From: AP-15 sp035538335
Lineage (GTDB): Bacteria; Pseudomonadota; Alphaproteobacteria; ATCC43930; CGMCC-115725
Assembly (NCBI GenBank): GCA_035538335.1
Contig: DATLKN010000008.1
Location: forward strand, 62,001-126,000
Direction: 5' to 3'
Length of the DNA stretch: 64,000 bases
Part shown: positions 63,231-64,000 of the stretch, one piece after another
Layout of the letters: each line of letters opens with the position of its first letter
How positions within the stretch are numbered: the first letter of the stretch is position 1
The notes under the pieces: generated by a model
What the model was told of the DNA's origin: nothing
Seen by the model: only the letters and a program-made list of their open reading frames with translations
Databases searched by the model: none
Program-made: the position numbers and the translations under genes

Positions 63231-64000
63231 GTGGCCGTCGCCGTCGTCTTCCTGCCGCTGCTCGCTGCGATAATCGCCGGCATCTTCGGCCGCGCGATCG
63301 GCGACCGCGGGGCGCAGATCGTGACCTGCGGCGCGGTCTGCATCGCCGCCGTGCTCGGCATCTTCGTGTTCCGCGAGATCCTCGCGAGTTCCGGGCCGCA
63401 GGTCGTGCCGATCGTCGACTGGATCTCGGCCGGCGGGGTCGATGTCGCCTGGTCGATCCGCCTCGATACGCTCTCCGGCGTCATGATCCTCGTCGTCACG
63501 ATCGTCTCGGCGATGGTGCATGTCTATTCGGTCGGCTACATGGCCGAGGATCCCTCGATCCCCCGCTTCATGGCCTATCTGAGCCTCTTCACCTTCTTCA
63601 TGCTGGCCCTCTGCACGGCAAATAATTTCGTGCAGCTGTTCTTCGGGTGGGAAGGGGTGGGGCTGCTGTCCTATCTGTTGATCGGCTTCTGGTACGACCG
63701 CGGTACGGCCAACGACGCGGCGATCAAGGCCTTCATCGTCAACCGGGTCGGCGATTTCGGCTTCGCGCTCGGCATCTTCGCCGTGTTCGTCATCTTCGGC
63801 AGCCTCGATTTCGGCACCGTCTTTGCGAAGGCGCCGGGCGCCGCCGCCACGACGATCGACTTTCTCGGCTGGCAATTGCCGTCGCTGACCCTCGCCGCGA
63901 CCCTCCTCTTCATCGGCGCGATGGGAAAATCGGCGCAGATCGGCCTGCATACCTGGCTGCCCGACGCGATGGAGGGGCCGACGCCGGTCTCGGCCCTCAT
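63231..64000 (+). CDS. nuoL: NADH-quinone oxidoreductase subunit L, partial
   Basis: The first 256 codons of the large antiporter-like subunit, cut by the window edge. The GTG at 63231 lies three bases after nuoK. FFGWEGVGLLSYLLIGFWY carries the key glutamate, and GKSAQIGLHTWLPDAMEGP the key lysine of the proton channel. Confidence 0.95.
   Translation, partial: MAVAVVFLPLLAAIIAGIFGRAIGDRGAQIVTCGAVCIAAVLGIFVFREILASSGPQVVPIVDWISAGGVDVAWSIRLDTLSGVMILVVTIVSAMVHVYSVGYMAEDPSIPRFMAYLSLFTFFMLALCTANNFVQLFFGWEGVGLLSYLLIGFWYDRGTANDAAIKAFIVNRVGDFGFALGIFAVFVIFGSLDFGTVFAKAPGAAATTIDFLGWQLPSLTLAATLLFIGAMGKSAQIGLHTWLPDAMEGPTPVSAL

Overview
The window is GC-rich, densely coded DNA from an alphaproteobacterium. 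The evidence is the gene order tig-clpP-clpX-lon-hupB followed by the nuo operon, a Q-type polyprenyl diphosphate synthase, glyQS (the two-subunit glycyl-tRNA synthetase) and many short intergenic palindromic repeats of types common in this class. I cannot place it below class with confidence; a Rhodospirillales- or Hyphomicrobiales-like lineage would fit.

Layout. 1-1277 (minus): 5' end of a secreted filamentous-haemagglutinin-type exoprotein that runs off the window. 1375-3522: lytic transglycosylase, alpha/beta hydrolase, VOC protein. 3557-5158: a small decayed insertion between an intact tRNA-Pro and a copy of its 3' end, holding a wrecked Hint-domain gene. 5219-9497: polyprenyl synthase, DUF2007, TrmN6-type methyltransferase, S49 peptidase, a zinc-ribbon membrane protein and glyQ, then glyS, ppdK and a small secreted protein (to 14645). 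14729-20407: ygfZ, then a translationally coupled LPS/surface-glycan unit (GT9, GT2, GT4 and an asparagine-synthase homologue lacking the catalytic Cys2). 20420-23653: a candidate structured RNA with promoter and terminator, argC, an IS66 remnant, a cupin, and a pyrC carrying an in-frame palindromic repeat. 23744-28198: thiolase and quinone-oxidoreductase-like genes, an orphan HTH protein, a Crp/Fnr regulator and two Met-rich exported proteins preceded by FNR-type boxes. 28376-36028: amidase, persulfide dioxygenase-rhodanese fusion, D-aminoacylase, and a molybdenum hydroxylase whose large subunit is frameshifted by a 4-bp duplication. 36115-42300: aerobic benzoyl-CoA (box) pathway: benzoate-CoA ligase with a DUF3830 gene on one strand, boxR-boxC-boxB on the other. 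42482-46365: PNPOx-like protein, tRNA-His, NAD(P)HX repair enzyme, malonyl-CoA decarboxylase. 46427-53473: tRNA-Leu, the protein quality-control block, hupB, tRNA-Val, tRNA-Asp. 53602-64000: nuoA to the start of nuoL.

How the parts work together. tig, clpP, clpX and lon form a folding and proteolysis block. nuoA-L encode respiratory complex I, which needs ubiquinone whose tail the polyprenyl synthase would make. The box genes activate benzoate to benzoyl-CoA, epoxidise it and open the ring; boxA and boxD are not in the window. The Crp/Fnr gene and its two Met-rich neighbours look like a small oxygen-, NO- or redox-responsive regulon.

The most interesting points are (i) the FNR-box/Met-rich/HiPIP-like cluster at 26365-28198, (ii) the structured RNA candidate upstream of argC, (iii) the AsnB homologue with a dismantled glutaminase site in an LPS locus, (iv) palindromic repeats that have entered coding sequence (pyrC, glyQ, a GT2) and the nuo operon, and (v) the tRNA-Pro 3'-end duplication around a decayed Hint gene.
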